This document shows positions 25,719 through 33,454 of a DNA stretch of 40,708 nt, piece after piece; position 1 is the stretch's first letter; the number at the start of each line of letters is the position of its first letter. The stretch is from Bacteroidales bacterium (GTDB lineage Bacteria > Bacteroidota > Bacteroidia > Bacteroidales > UBA932). Location: contig JAGCUV010000008.1 of assembly GCA_017962705.1 (NCBI GenBank), positions 1 to 40,708 on the forward strand, given 5' to 3'. A model generated the notes under the pieces. The model was not told the DNA's origin and ran no database searches. It worked only from the letters and a program-made list of their open reading frames with translations. The translations under genes and the position numbers were made by a program.

Positions 25719-26891
25719 ATGAAAAAGATTAAACTGAGCCTGTTTGTAAAGGTTCTTATTGCCATCGTGCTGGGCGCCCTGCTGGGACAGATTGCGCCGG
25801 ATGTGCTGGTACGCATATTCAAGACATTCAATATTCTCTTTGCGCAATTGCTCAAGTTTATTGTTCCGCTGCTGGTACTGGGACTCGTGACTCCGGCTAT
25901 TGCCAATTTAGGCAAGGGTGCCGGCAAGATGCTTTTGATAGTGGTCCTCATAGCCTACGCATCAACGGTGTGTGCCGGATTGTTTTCATATCTGGGTGGA
26001 AATTTCCTTTTCCCTCACTACCTTACTCCGGGAGAACTTTCAACGGAGGTGGTGGCCGCCAAGGAGTTCAAACCCTATATAGATATGAAAATCCCGCCCA
26101 TTTGCGACATCCTGACAGCCCTTATGCTGTCTTTTATGATAGGGCTTGGTATTATCTATACTGGCTCCAAGGGGCTTAAGAAAGGTTTTGACGAGTTTGG
26201 AGAAATTGTGAAGATTACGATGGAGAAGGTTATTATTCCGCTTCTCCCCGTGTATATTTTCACTATGATTTGCGAGATGAGCGCCAAGGGAGTGATAGCC
26301 GTGGTGATTGGTGCAGGTGCAAAGATCATTCTTACCGGTGTTGGCCTGTCGATTCTCTTCCTTGTCGTACAGTACATTATTGCCGGACTGATAGACGGGA
26401 AGAACCCTTTCAAGTGCCTGTGGAATATGGTCCCGGCTTATTTGACCGGTTTTTCCATCTGCTCTTCATCGGCCGTTATCCCTGTTACAACCCAGTGTAC
26501 GCTCAAAAATGGCGTTCGCGAAGATGTGGCTGATTTTACCATTCCGCTGTGCTCCAACGTGCATATGTGCGGTTCTACCATCAAGCTGGCTGCGACAGCG
26601 GTTGCTGTGGCATATGTTACCGGGACCCCTATTCCTTTTGCTTTATATCTTAACTTTGTTCTTATGCAGGCAATCGCAACGGTTGCTTCTCCGGGCGTAA
26701 TGGGCGGAGTGTTGATGGCATCCGTCGGCCTGCTGGAGAGCATCCTTGGATTCTCACCGGAACAGACGGCATTGCTTATGACGATTTATTTGGCTCTTGA
26801 TGGATACGGTCCAGCCTGTAACGTTACCGGTGATGGAGCTGTCACGCTCATCATAGACAAAATTTTTCCTCAAAAAAGAACTTCTGTTTAG
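25719..26891 (+). CDS. DAACS-family cation symporter with divergent substrate-site residues
   Basis: This 390-residue inner-membrane protein of about eight helices follows GH3 by 14 bp; AAGGA lies at 25711-25715. The first hairpin has SSSAVIPVTTQC, and the last helix has NVTGDGAV as in GltPh-type transporters. Aligned on NVTGD, the residue equivalent to GltPh Asp394 is kept (Asp361), but Arg397, which binds the acidic side chain, is Gly364, and NMDGT is replaced by HMCGS. It should move an organic anion or amino acid with a cation, but probably not aspartate or glutamate. A product of the operon is possible. A fragment of a second such gene lies at 31285. Confidence 0.8.
   Translation: MKKIKLSLFVKVLIAIVLGALLGQIAPDVLVRIFKTFNILFAQLLKFIVPLLVLGLVTPAIANLGKGAGKMLLIVVLIAYASTVCAGLFSYLGGNFLFPHYLTPGELSTEVVAAKEFKPYIDMKIPPICDILTALMLSFMIGLGIIYTGSKGLKKGFDEFGEIVKITMEKVIIPLLPVYIFTMICEMSAKGVIAVVIGAGAKIILTGVGLSILFLVVQYIIAGLIDGKNPFKCLWNMVPAYLTGFSICSSSAVIPVTTQCTLKNGVREDVADFTIPLCSNVHMCGSTIKLAATAVAVAYVTGTPIPFALYLNFVLMQAIATVASPGVMGGVLMASVGLLESILGFSPEQTALLMTIYLALDGYGPACNVTGDGAVTLIIDKIFPQKRTSV
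26735..26782 (+). repeat. 48-bp segment repeated at 31284-31331
   Basis: The sequence from GGAGAGCATCC to TTATGAC inside the symporter gene is identical to 31284-31331, although the flanking homologous codons differ mainly at third positions. Confidence 0.85.
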
Positions 26892-26977
26892 CGTGTTTAC
26901 GAAGATTGTCAAGACAATGATTCCTAATAGATAAATGCCTTAAAAATAAACTTTTCTAAATTCATGATGGCGAAACA

Positions 26978-28321
26978 ATGAATAGGGAAGAAAGAATAAA
27001 GTTTGCACTGTCCATTGCTACGGACACAAAGGAATACATTATGGGATGCGGGGCTTCAGCGCAGGCTCCGGAGGTGTTCAAACGTTTTTTTCCAGACAAA
27101 AGGGCGCTGATTGTTGCCGATGTCCATACCTGGCCCATTCTGGGAGAAAAAGTGAGCCGCTTATTCTTGGATGAAGGCATTCCGGTCACAACATTCATTA
27201 TTGAAGAGGAAGAATTCCACGCCGAGTGGAAGTATGTCGAGCAGGTTGATGCCCAGTTGGCCGCTCATCCGGGTAGCGTGCTGGTGTCCGTTGGATCCGG
27301 CGTCATCAACGACCTGTGCAAGCTGTCTTCATACCATCACGGCCAGTCTTTCTTGACCTTGCCAACAGCCGCTTCTGTCGATGGCTATTCGTCCTTTGGT
27401 GCATCCATCACCTTCGAGGGAGCCAAGCAGACCTTCTCCTGCCCGGCCCCCATAGCCATCCTTGCCGATATGACTGTAATTGCGGCAGCGCCTAAGGAAA
27501 TGACAGCTGCCGGCTACGCCGACCTGGCCGCCAAGGTGCCTGCCGGTGCAGAATGGATGATTTCGGACTTTGTTGGCACCGAGTCCATCCACCCTGACGC
27601 CTGGCACGTGCTGCAGGATTACCTGGACGACTTCCTGGCCCATCCGGCAGAAGTGGCAGCCGGGAATCCTGAGGCTATTTCCGATGTGTTTGAAGGCCTT
27701 ACACTGAGCGGTTTTGCCATGCAGGCCGCGCGCTCATCTCGTCCGGCTTCCTGTTGCGACCACCTGTTCAGCCATATCCTGGATATGACGGAGCACCGTT
27801 GTCACGGCAAACTTCAAAGTCATGGCTTCCAGGTGGCTATCGGTACCCTGACCATGTGCGCCGTTTTCGACCGGTTGTTTAAACTGGACCTTACCCAACT
27901 GGACATAGATGCCTGCGTGACGACATGGCCGTCTCTGGAGGAAGAACAGCAGCGAGCGCGGGACTTATTCAAAGATTTCCCGGCTCCGATGCTCGGGTAT
28001 AATGAAATCACCAAGAAGTATGCCCCGTTCGAAGAGGTTCGGAAGGAACTATCCAAACTTAAACGGGAGTGGCCGGCCTTCAAGGCCAAATTGCAGGGGC
28101 AGGTTTATTCCTATGATAAAATGAAGGCCCTCCTGAAGGCGGCCGGTGCTCCTTATGAACCGGAGCAGATCGGCCTCTCGCTGGCCCGGCTCAAGGATAT
28201 GTTCCCGCTGGTACAACTTATGCGCTTCCGCTACAATGTACTCGATCTAGCTAAACGCGGCGGTTTTTATGATGCCATTGTAGACCCTTTGTTTGCCGAA
28301 GGAGGGCCTTTTGCATTATGA
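26978..28321 (+). CDS. sn-Glycerol-1-phosphate dehydrogenase (AraM/EgsA-like)
   Basis: This 447-residue cytoplasmic enzyme belongs to the iron-type alcohol dehydrogenase-like superfamily. Visible features are the cofactor motif VGSGVINDLCKLSSY, LPTAASVDGYSS, and metal ligands in GYADLAAK (Asp), CDHLFSH (His) and LQSHGFQVAIGTL (His). It interconverts dihydroxyacetone phosphate and sn-glycerol-1-phosphate with NAD(P)H. It overlaps the downstream antiporter by 4 bp. The 86-bp gap after the symporter holds no clear promoter, so read-through from the glycan operon is possible. In this setting catabolic oxidation of imported glycerol-1-phosphate is plausible. Confidence 0.88.
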   Translation: MNREERIKFALSIATDTKEYIMGCGASAQAPEVFKRFFPDKRALIVADVHTWPILGEKVSRLFLDEGIPVTTFIIEEEEFHAEWKYVEQVDAQLAAHPGSVLVSVGSGVINDLCKLSSYHHGQSFLTLPTAASVDGYSSFGASITFEGAKQTFSCPAPIAILADMTVIAAAPKEMTAAGYADLAAKVPAGAEWMISDFVGTESIHPDAWHVLQDYLDDFLAHPAEVAAGNPEAISDVFEGLTLSGFAMQAARSSRPASCCDHLFSHILDMTEHRCHGKLQSHGFQVAIGTLTMCAVFDRLFKLDLTQLDIDACVTTWPSLEEEQQRARDLFKDFPAPMLGYNEITKKYAPFEEVRKELSKLKREWPAFKAKLQGQVYSYDKMKALLKAAGAPYEPEQIGLSLARLKDMFPLVQLMRFRYNVLDLAKRGGFYDAIVDPLFAEGGPFAL

Positions 28322-29646
28322 AAACCAAAAGGAGTTTCCAATACTGGCAATGGCGGGTGATCATCTGCTCGATGATCGGATACTCGGTTTTCTACTTCGT
28401 ACGGAAAAATTTTGCCTTTGCCATGCCGGCGCTGGGTTTGGAATACGGCATTAAGGATACTGGTTTTGGCATTATCCTGACGCTGGTGGGACTGGTGTAC
28501 GGCGTGTCCAAATTCCTGAACGGCTTCATTGCCGACCGGGCCAATGCCCGCTGGCATTTGGCGATAGGTCTTGGCGCTTGCGTGGTCCTGAACCTGATAT
28601 TCGGCTGGAGCGCTGACATCAGCCGTTGGATTACAGGGCAGGAAAGCGGCCCCGACTTCGTGAATGCGATGGTGGTCATCATGGCTGTGCTTCTGATTTT
28701 GAACAATGTGTTTCAGGGCGCCGGATTCGGCCCTTGCAATCGTCTTATGGTGCATTGGGTGCCCCCCAAGGAGCTTGCCACGAAGATGTCTATCTGGAAC
28801 ATGTCACACTCCATAGGGGCGGCCATCGTTTCGGTGGTGTGCGGTTCCATCGTAGCAACCATGGGCTGGCGCTGGTGTTTTTGGTTGCCGGCTGCCATCG
28901 GGGCCGGTGGAGTGGCGTTCATCATCCTCACTTTAAGGGACACACCCTCGTCGGTGGGCCTTCCGGAACTCCCTGACACCAAGACTGAACTGGACGACAA
29001 CGAAACGCCTGAAGGCTATCGTATGTTTGTGATGAACAAGGTTTTCAAGAATCCGGTGGTGTGGACGATCGCGACTACCGCCCTGATGCTCTATATCGTG
29101 CGTTTTGCGGTGCTGGACTGGGGTCCTAAGTTCCTCCAACAAGGTGAGCAGCAACTCTCGCCACAATTAGCGGGCTGGATCATCGGCATCTTCGAAATTG
29201 CCGGCTGCCTGGGCATGCTGGCGGCAGGATGGGTGACGGACCACTGGTTCCATTCCCGTGGTCAGCGGGTTTGCGTGATAGAAATGATTCTTACCGGCAT
29301 ATGTCTCCTGGCTATCCACTTCCTTCCGGCTGGTGTCTCCCCGGTGGTGATGCTGGTACTGCTGGCAATGGCTGGTTTCTTTCTCTATGGACCTCAGGCA
29401 CTTTTCGTCGTTATTTCCGGCAATCAGGTTACCAAGAAGGCGGCGTCTGCGGCGGCGGGCTTTATCGGTCTGTTCAGTTACCTGAGCACCATCTTTACCG
29501 GTGCTGGCGTGGGCCTGCTGTCAGACCATTTCGGAGATTCTTTCTGGAACAATCTTTTCCTCATTATGGCCTTGATCGCCATAGCCGGCGGTCTGCTCAT
29601 TTCCACAATCTGGGGCATCAAAGACGACGGTTATGTGCATAAATGA
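28318..29646 (+). CDS. MFS organophosphate antiporter (GlpT/UhpC-like)
   Basis: This 442-residue, 12-helix protein of the organophosphate:phosphate antiporter family is recognised by SVFYFVRKNFAFAMPAL near the N-terminus (the FYFVRKN helix 1 motif), GVSKFLNGFIADR, the PPKELATKMSIWNMSHSIGAA segment and the FLYGPQALFVV helix. Members exchange phosphate for glycerol phosphate or hexose phosphate. Tight coupling (ATGA) to a glycerol-1-phosphate dehydrogenase suggests glycerol phosphate as cargo, though this is inferred. Confidence 0.88.
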   Translation: MKTKRSFQYWQWRVIICSMIGYSVFYFVRKNFAFAMPALGLEYGIKDTGFGIILTLVGLVYGVSKFLNGFIADRANARWHLAIGLGACVVLNLIFGWSADISRWITGQESGPDFVNAMVVIMAVLLILNNVFQGAGFGPCNRLMVHWVPPKELATKMSIWNMSHSIGAAIVSVVCGSIVATMGWRWCFWLPAAIGAGGVAFIILTLRDTPSSVGLPELPDTKTELDDNETPEGYRMFVMNKVFKNPVVWTIATTALMLYIVRFAVLDWGPKFLQQGEQQLSPQLAGWIIGIFEIAGCLGMLAAGWVTDHWFHSRGQRVCVIEMILTGICLLAIHFLPAGVSPVVMLVLLAMAGFFLYGPQALFVVISGNQVTKKAASAAAGFIGLFSYLSTIFTGAGVGLLSDHFGDSFWNNLFLIMALIAIAGGLLISTIWGIKDDGYVHK

Positions 29647-29684
29647 ACCGCGTCCGGGCCTGATAAAGCGATAAGGAAGTTGAA

Positions 29685-30539
29685 CTATACGTCCTCTTCG
29701 TCTCTGTTGAAGGTGTTGAAGAATTCTTCTTTCCCCTGCGGCAGACCAGATATTTCTTGATACATGAATCGGCAGGACCAGTCATAAAAAGGAATAACAG
29801 CTCCGTGCTCTCCTGCATCGGTAAAATGCAGTTCTCTGTAGTAGCGAATCAAACTCTCATCATCAGAATTGTCAGCCGCGAAGAGGAACAAATACTTGCA
29901 GCCTATATGTTTCTTTACCTCTAAAACAATAGGAACAAGGAAATACCAGAAAACCACAGCTCCGAAATGAGGGAAAAAGCCCAGGGAGTCCATGTATTTA
30001 CGATAATTCTCGTTAATGCAGAACTCAACAATTTCTACTCCGGCAAATGTCTGTCCTACCCTTTGGATATTCCCGGTGAAGACATTCTCAATGTCCGTAA
30101 CGGCTTTATTATCTTTCTTCTGAATCTTCTCAAGCTCCGCTTTTGAAATACCCTTGCTGGTTCGTAAGCTTTCGCGGATTTCCTTGATTAGTCGACGATC
30201 CTCTTCGCTGGTGCTCTCTTCTTTTTCTATTTCATCGAAATACCGAAAGAGATTCTTTATCAGGCGAAGCTGCTCTTTCTCAATAAGTTTGTCGTATAGT
30301 TGCCCGCACTTCAATGAAAAATAGAAGACGATGCCTCCTTCCCTGTTTTTGATGACGTAGTATGCAACAGAACCGTTCTCATCTTCTTCATACGCATCTG
30401 ATTGAATCTTGTCTGTAAGACTTTCGCTCTTGGGGTTAGAGAAGTTTGCAACCAAGTGTAAATTAGTATCAGAAGAGGAGAGCCTCTCAATAGAAAAACT
30501 CTCCAAGATCTTTTTCTGCCGCTCGGTAATTCTTGACAT
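29685..30539 (-). CDS. Putative GNAT-like toxin of a Panacea toxin-antitoxin pair
   Basis: This 284-residue protein has no signal peptide. The C-terminal half resembles an N-acetyltransferase fold: VEIVEFCINENYRKY, an amphipathic helix, then CKYLFLFAADNSDDESLIRYYRELHF, like the last strand-helix-strand of GNAT enzymes. The N-terminal half has GSVAYYVIKNREGGIVFYFSL. Between them lies a highly charged helical stretch (about residues 85-150). It sits 8 bp downstream of a DUF4065 protein, the usual order for a Panacea antitoxin and its toxin. The GNAT assignment is by eye and moderate. The region is AT-richer than its surroundings, in line with transfer. Confidence 0.65.
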   Translation of the reverse strand: MSRITERQKKILESFSIERLSSSDTNLHLVANFSNPKSESLTDKIQSDAYEEDENGSVAYYVIKNREGGIVFYFSLKCGQLYDKLIEKEQLRLIKNLFRYFDEIEKEESTSEEDRRLIKEIRESLRTSKGISKAELEKIQKKDNKAVTDIENVFTGNIQRVGQTFAGVEIVEFCINENYRKYMDSLGFFPHFGAVVFWYFLVPIVLEVKKHIGCKYLFLFAADNSDDESLIRYYRELHFTDAGEHGAVIPFYDWSCRFMYQEISGLPQGKEEFFNTFNRDEEDV

Positions 30540-30547
30540 GAATATAT

Positions 30548-31021
30548 TTAAAGAACAGGCTGAAGGTGACTTAAAAGATATCGGCGAAGCTTAATATGGT
30601 GTGCATCCTTCCGGATATCCTCCATTTCAATCAAAGCGTCACTGTTTTCTCCGGCGGGAACGCCCACCCTTGCCTTCTGCCATGATATTTCTCCATGGGT
30701 AATGGAACTGAGACTCCACGCATCTTTATGCGCATATTGCTCAAAAACCTTATCGAAAACGGCTTGGTAAGGGGCAATCTCTTTGGGTGATAAACTTTTT
30801 GTGAGTTTTCCCTGTTTGTACAGGCTTCTTATCTGAACAAGAACAGGCCCGTATTTCCATGCCTGGAAGGGCGTTGCGAATAGTGGCTGGTCTAACTGGA
30901 TAAAGGATTCGCGCTGGGCAAAGTACAAAAGCTTATGCAACTTCATCTCGTCGATAGGGGAACCAAATTCCCTTTCATATCGGCGAGAGATATAAGAAGC
31001 AACTTTTACAACGTCAAGCAT
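30548..31021 (-). CDS. Panacea-domain (DUF4065/SocA-like) antitoxin
   Basis: This 157-residue protein matches the Panacea/DUF4065 family in its start (DVVKVASYISRRY), the MKLHKLLYFAQRE motif, and PLFATPFQAWKYGPVLVQI followed by LYKQG. These domains neutralise many unrelated toxin types and are normally encoded next to the toxin, here the gene at 29685. A promoter lies just upstream. Confidence 0.85.
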   Translation of the reverse strand: MLDVVKVASYISRRYEREFGSPIDEMKLHKLLYFAQRESFIQLDQPLFATPFQAWKYGPVLVQIRSLYKQGKLTKSLSPKEIAPYQAVFDKVFEQYAHKDAWSLSSITHGEISWQKARVGVPAGENSDALIEMEDIRKDAHHIKLRRYLLSHLQPVL

Positions 31022-31037
31022 ATTATCCTAATTTCCC

Positions 31038-31067
31038 CAAAGATGGCATTTTTTTTCGTAATTACAA
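31038..31067 (-). promoter_or_regulatory. Promoter of the toxin-antitoxin pair
   Basis: On the minus strand CATCTTTG (31045-31038) differs from TAnnTTTG only at the first base. TTG (31067-31065) lies 19 bases upstream. The antitoxin start follows 16 bp downstream of the -7 box. Confidence 0.55.
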
Positions 31068-31095
31068 AATTTTCGCCCAGAATTTACTAAATCCG

Positions 31096-31283
31096 TTATA
31101 ACTTCAGCGTGTTGACAAGGAGTTGCAGGGCAGCCTGGTTCATTGTTGTGTGATTGAATCCTTGCAACTCATACAGGGTCATCGAGGGGTGCCCGATGTG
31201 TTTCATCAGCGCGCAGAACAAAGCGTTTTCTTCGTATCGGCAAATCATTTCCAAGTTCCTGTCCCCAGTAACGAGAAGGAAAG
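31096..31283 (-). pseudogene. 3' fragment of an alpha/beta hydrolase (carboxylesterase-like) gene
   Basis: On the minus strand an open frame of about 62 codons ends at TAA (31098-31096). It reads PFLLVTGDRNLEM, then RYEENALFCALMKHIGHPSMTLYELQGFNH. This resembles the C-terminal third of alpha/beta hydrolases of the acetyl-xylan-esterase-like type, with the Asp of VTGD and the His of GFNH as triad members. There is no start codon at a sensible length, and the upstream part is missing. The homology breaks off exactly where the symporter fragment on the other strand begins. Confidence 0.6.
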
Positions 31284-31437
31284 GGAGAGCATCCTTGGAT
31301 TCTCACCGGAACAGACGGCATTGCTTATGACAATCTATCTTGCACTTGATGGCTACGGTCCGGCCTGCAATGTGACCGGGGACGGAGCGGTGGCGTTGAT
31401 AATGGATAGGATATCGAGGAGAAAAGCTCGCTCTTGA
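31284..31437 (+). pseudogene. 3' fragment of a second DAACS symporter gene
   Basis: From 31285 the plus strand encodes ESILGFSPEQTALLMTIYLA and continues through DGYGPACNVTGDGAV to a TGA at 31435-31437. This is the last 50 residues of a close relative of the symporter at 25719. The first seven helices are missing. The first 48 bp are identical to 26735-26782; after that the two differ mostly at synonymous positions, so this is a diverged second gene, not a fresh copy. An apparent ORF running in from 31123 is formed by antisense hydrolase sequence. Confidence 0.8.
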
Positions 31438-31452
31438 GCCGAAATATCTTCC

Positions 31453-32157
31453 CTACACGTGTACGAGGGTGCCGACTTTGTCGCCGATGAGAAGGGCGGA
31501 GAGGTTGCCTTTCTGGTTCATATCGAAGACGATGATGGGCATATTGCCTTCGCGGCAGAGGGAGAAGGCGGTCTGGTCCATCACTTTGAGGCGGTCGGCG
31601 ATGGCTTTGTCGAAACTTAACTCTTCGTACCGGGTGGCCGTGGGGTCCTTTTCGGGGTCGGCGGTATAGACGCCGTCCACGCGGGTGCCTTTCAGCAGGG
31701 CGTCGGCCTTGATTTCCAACGCGCGGAGGGCGGCGCCGGAGTCGGTGGTGAAGAAGGGGTTGCCCGTGCCGCCGGCGAGCAGGGCCACGCCGCCGCGTTC
31801 GAGCACCTTCACGGCGTCGTCACGCATATAGTATTTGGCGACGGGCTCCATCGGGGTGGCGGTGAAAACGGTCGCTTCCACTCCTTCGCTGCGGATGGCC
31901 ATCGCCAGCGCGAGGGAGTTGATGACGGTCGCCAGCATGCCCATCTTGTCGCCGTCCACGCGGTCGAAGCCTTTGCCTGCGCCCTGCAGGCCGCGGAAGA
32001 TGTTGCCGCCGCCGATGACGATGGCGATTTGCGCCCCGGCGCGGGTGGCGGAAGCGATTTCAGAGGCGTATGCGGCCAGCACGTCTTCGCTGATACCTTT
32101 GCCCTGGGGGCCGCCCAGGCTCTCGCCGCTGAGTTTGAGAAGGAGTCTGTTGTACAT
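31453..32157 (-). CDS. pyrH: UMP kinase
   Basis: This 234-residue protein is full length for bacterial UMP kinase of the amino acid kinase family. It shows LLKLSGESLGG at the N-terminus, IGGGNIFRG, GDKMGMLATVINSLAL, GGTGNPFFTTDSGAALRA, and KVMDQTAFSLCREG with IIVFDMN near the C-terminus. It phosphorylates UMP to UDP in the cytoplasm. It has its own promoter and is transcribed away from the efflux operon. Confidence 0.97.
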   Translation of the reverse strand: MYNRLLLKLSGESLGGPQGKGISEDVLAAYASEIASATRAGAQIAIVIGGGNIFRGLQGAGKGFDRVDGDKMGMLATVINSLALAMAIRSEGVEATVFTATPMEPVAKYYMRDDAVKVLERGGVALLAGGTGNPFFTTDSGAALRALEIKADALLKGTRVDGVYTADPEKDPTATRYEELSFDKAIADRLKVMDQTAFSLCREGNMPIIVFDMNQKGNLSALLIGDKVGTLVHV

Positions 32158-32179
32158 ATTTCTATCAAGTTTTGTCCAG

Positions 32180-32210
32180 CAAATTTACGAGCAAGCCGAG
32201 AGAAAAGCAA
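32180..32210 (-). promoter_or_regulatory. Promoter of pyrH
   Basis: On the minus strand TAAATTTG (32187-32180) matches TAnnTTTG. TTG (32210-32208) lies 20 bases upstream. The pyrH start is 22 bp downstream. Confidence 0.6.
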
Positions 32211-32276
32211 ATTTTTTTGCATTTCCGAGGCGCAGCCGTCAATAGTCGCGTAGCGAGAAATTACAAAAAAAATTCC

Positions 32277-32284
32277 TATCTTTG
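32277..32284 (+). promoter_or_regulatory. -7 element of the RND efflux operon
   Basis: TATCTTTG is a perfect TAnnTTTG match, 53 bp before the adaptor start and preceded by an A-tract. No TTG is seen at the usual -33 distance. Confidence 0.5.
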
Positions 32285-32337
32285 CGGGCTTGTTGTAAAA
32301 TGTATCCATTTTAAGTTATAACCATAAAAACAACACC

Positions 32338-33438
32338 ATGAAAACTATTGGATTGAAGTGGGTCTCTGCGCTCGGTGTGATGGCCGGGCTGATCTCTTGC
32401 AACCTCAATATTCCTCAGGAGGTTAACACGTCCTATGAGACAATGACTGTCGAGAAGCAGGACATCGTCGTCCCCATTAAATTCAGCGCGAAACTGAAAG
32501 GACAGGCGGACGTTACCATTATGCCGCAGGTAAGCGGACAGTTGATGCAGATTGCGGTCAGCGAAGGACAACAGGTGAAGGTCGGTGACGTGCTTTTCGT
32601 CATAGACTCCCGTAATGCGCAACTGGATCTGGATGTAGCGCAGGCAAACCTGCAGGCGGCGCTGGCCTCGGAGAGTTCGGCGAAATTGGAGTATGAATCC
32701 AATAAGAATCTGTTTGAGAAAAAAATTGTCAGCCGCTATATGCTCGACAATTCGGAGAATGCCTATAAAAGCGCCCAGGCCGCCGTGGCCCAGGCGAAGG
32801 CGGCCGTGAACAGGGCCAAGGTCAATCTCGGATTCTGCACCATCACTTCGCCCGTGAAAGGTGTTACGGGTGAAATTGATGTACGCGCCGGCGACCAGGT
32901 CTCTCCCGCCACCCGCCTGACCGTCGTGAGCGACAACTCCAATATGGATGCGGAATTCTCATTGTCCGAGTCCGTCCTGGAAGAAGCCCTTGCCTATGGA
33001 TTCAAGGGGAATGTCAATGAGGCGCTGAAGAGTTTTCCCGATGTCACTTTCGTGATGAAGAACGGTACGGAGTACGGGCTCAAAGGCCGCATCAGCAGCG
33101 CGACCGGCGTCGTGAGCGCCACGACGGGTACGATTGCCTGCAAGGCTACTTTCCCGAATCCCGAAGGAGTGCTTTACTCCGGTACGCAAGGGACGGTGGT
33201 GCTTCCCTCGGCCGAGAAAGACGTGATGGTCATCCCGCAGACATCCGTGGTGCGTCTGCAGGACAAGTCGCTGGTCTATAAGGTGCAGGCCGACAGCACG
33301 GCCAAGGCCGTCGCGGTGTCCTTTTTCGACGCGGGCAATGGACAGGATTTCATTGTGACGAAGGGCCTGAATGTCGGGGACCGGATTGTCACCGTCGGGT
33401 CCAACAATGTACAGGAAGGACAGCGTGTGCTCTATTGA
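32338..33438 (+). CDS. RND efflux periplasmic adaptor (membrane fusion protein)
   Basis: This 366-residue lipoprotein (lipobox GLISC, Cys21) has the AcrA-type order. A barrel-sandwich half (MPQVSGQLMQIAVSEGQQVKVGDVLFVID) leads into an alpha-helical hairpin (about residues 95-160, Ala- and Gln-rich). The second lipoyl half (FCTITSPVKGVTGEIDVRAGDQV) follows, then a beta-barrel domain with VIPQTSVV. It links the inner-membrane pump to the outer-membrane channel. It is the first gene of a three-gene efflux operon and sits 16 bp before the pump. Confidence 0.93.
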   Translation: MKTIGLKWVSALGVMAGLISCNLNIPQEVNTSYETMTVEKQDIVVPIKFSAKLKGQADVTIMPQVSGQLMQIAVSEGQQVKVGDVLFVIDSRNAQLDLDVAQANLQAALASESSAKLEYESNKNLFEKKIVSRYMLDNSENAYKSAQAAVAQAKAAVNRAKVNLGFCTITSPVKGVTGEIDVRAGDQVSPATRLTVVSDNSNMDAEFSLSESVLEEALAYGFKGNVNEALKSFPDVTFVMKNGTEYGLKGRISSATGVVSATTGTIACKATFPNPEGVLYSGTQGTVVLPSAEKDVMVIPQTSVVRLQDKSLVYKVQADSTAKAVAVSFFDAGNGQDFIVTKGLNVGDRIVTVGSNNVQEGQRVLY

Positions 33439-33454
33439 TTGAGTCCTTACGATT

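Noticed and set aside
26905..26925. ATTGTC-AA-GACAAT inverted repeat after the symporter as a terminator
   Set aside because: The stem is only 6 bp with a 2-nt loop and no T-run follows, so it is not a credible intrinsic terminator.
31123..31437. A 104-codon plus-strand ORF read as a new gene
   Set aside because: Its first half is antisense to an alpha/beta hydrolase fragment and its second half is the tail of a symporter. It is a breakpoint artefact.
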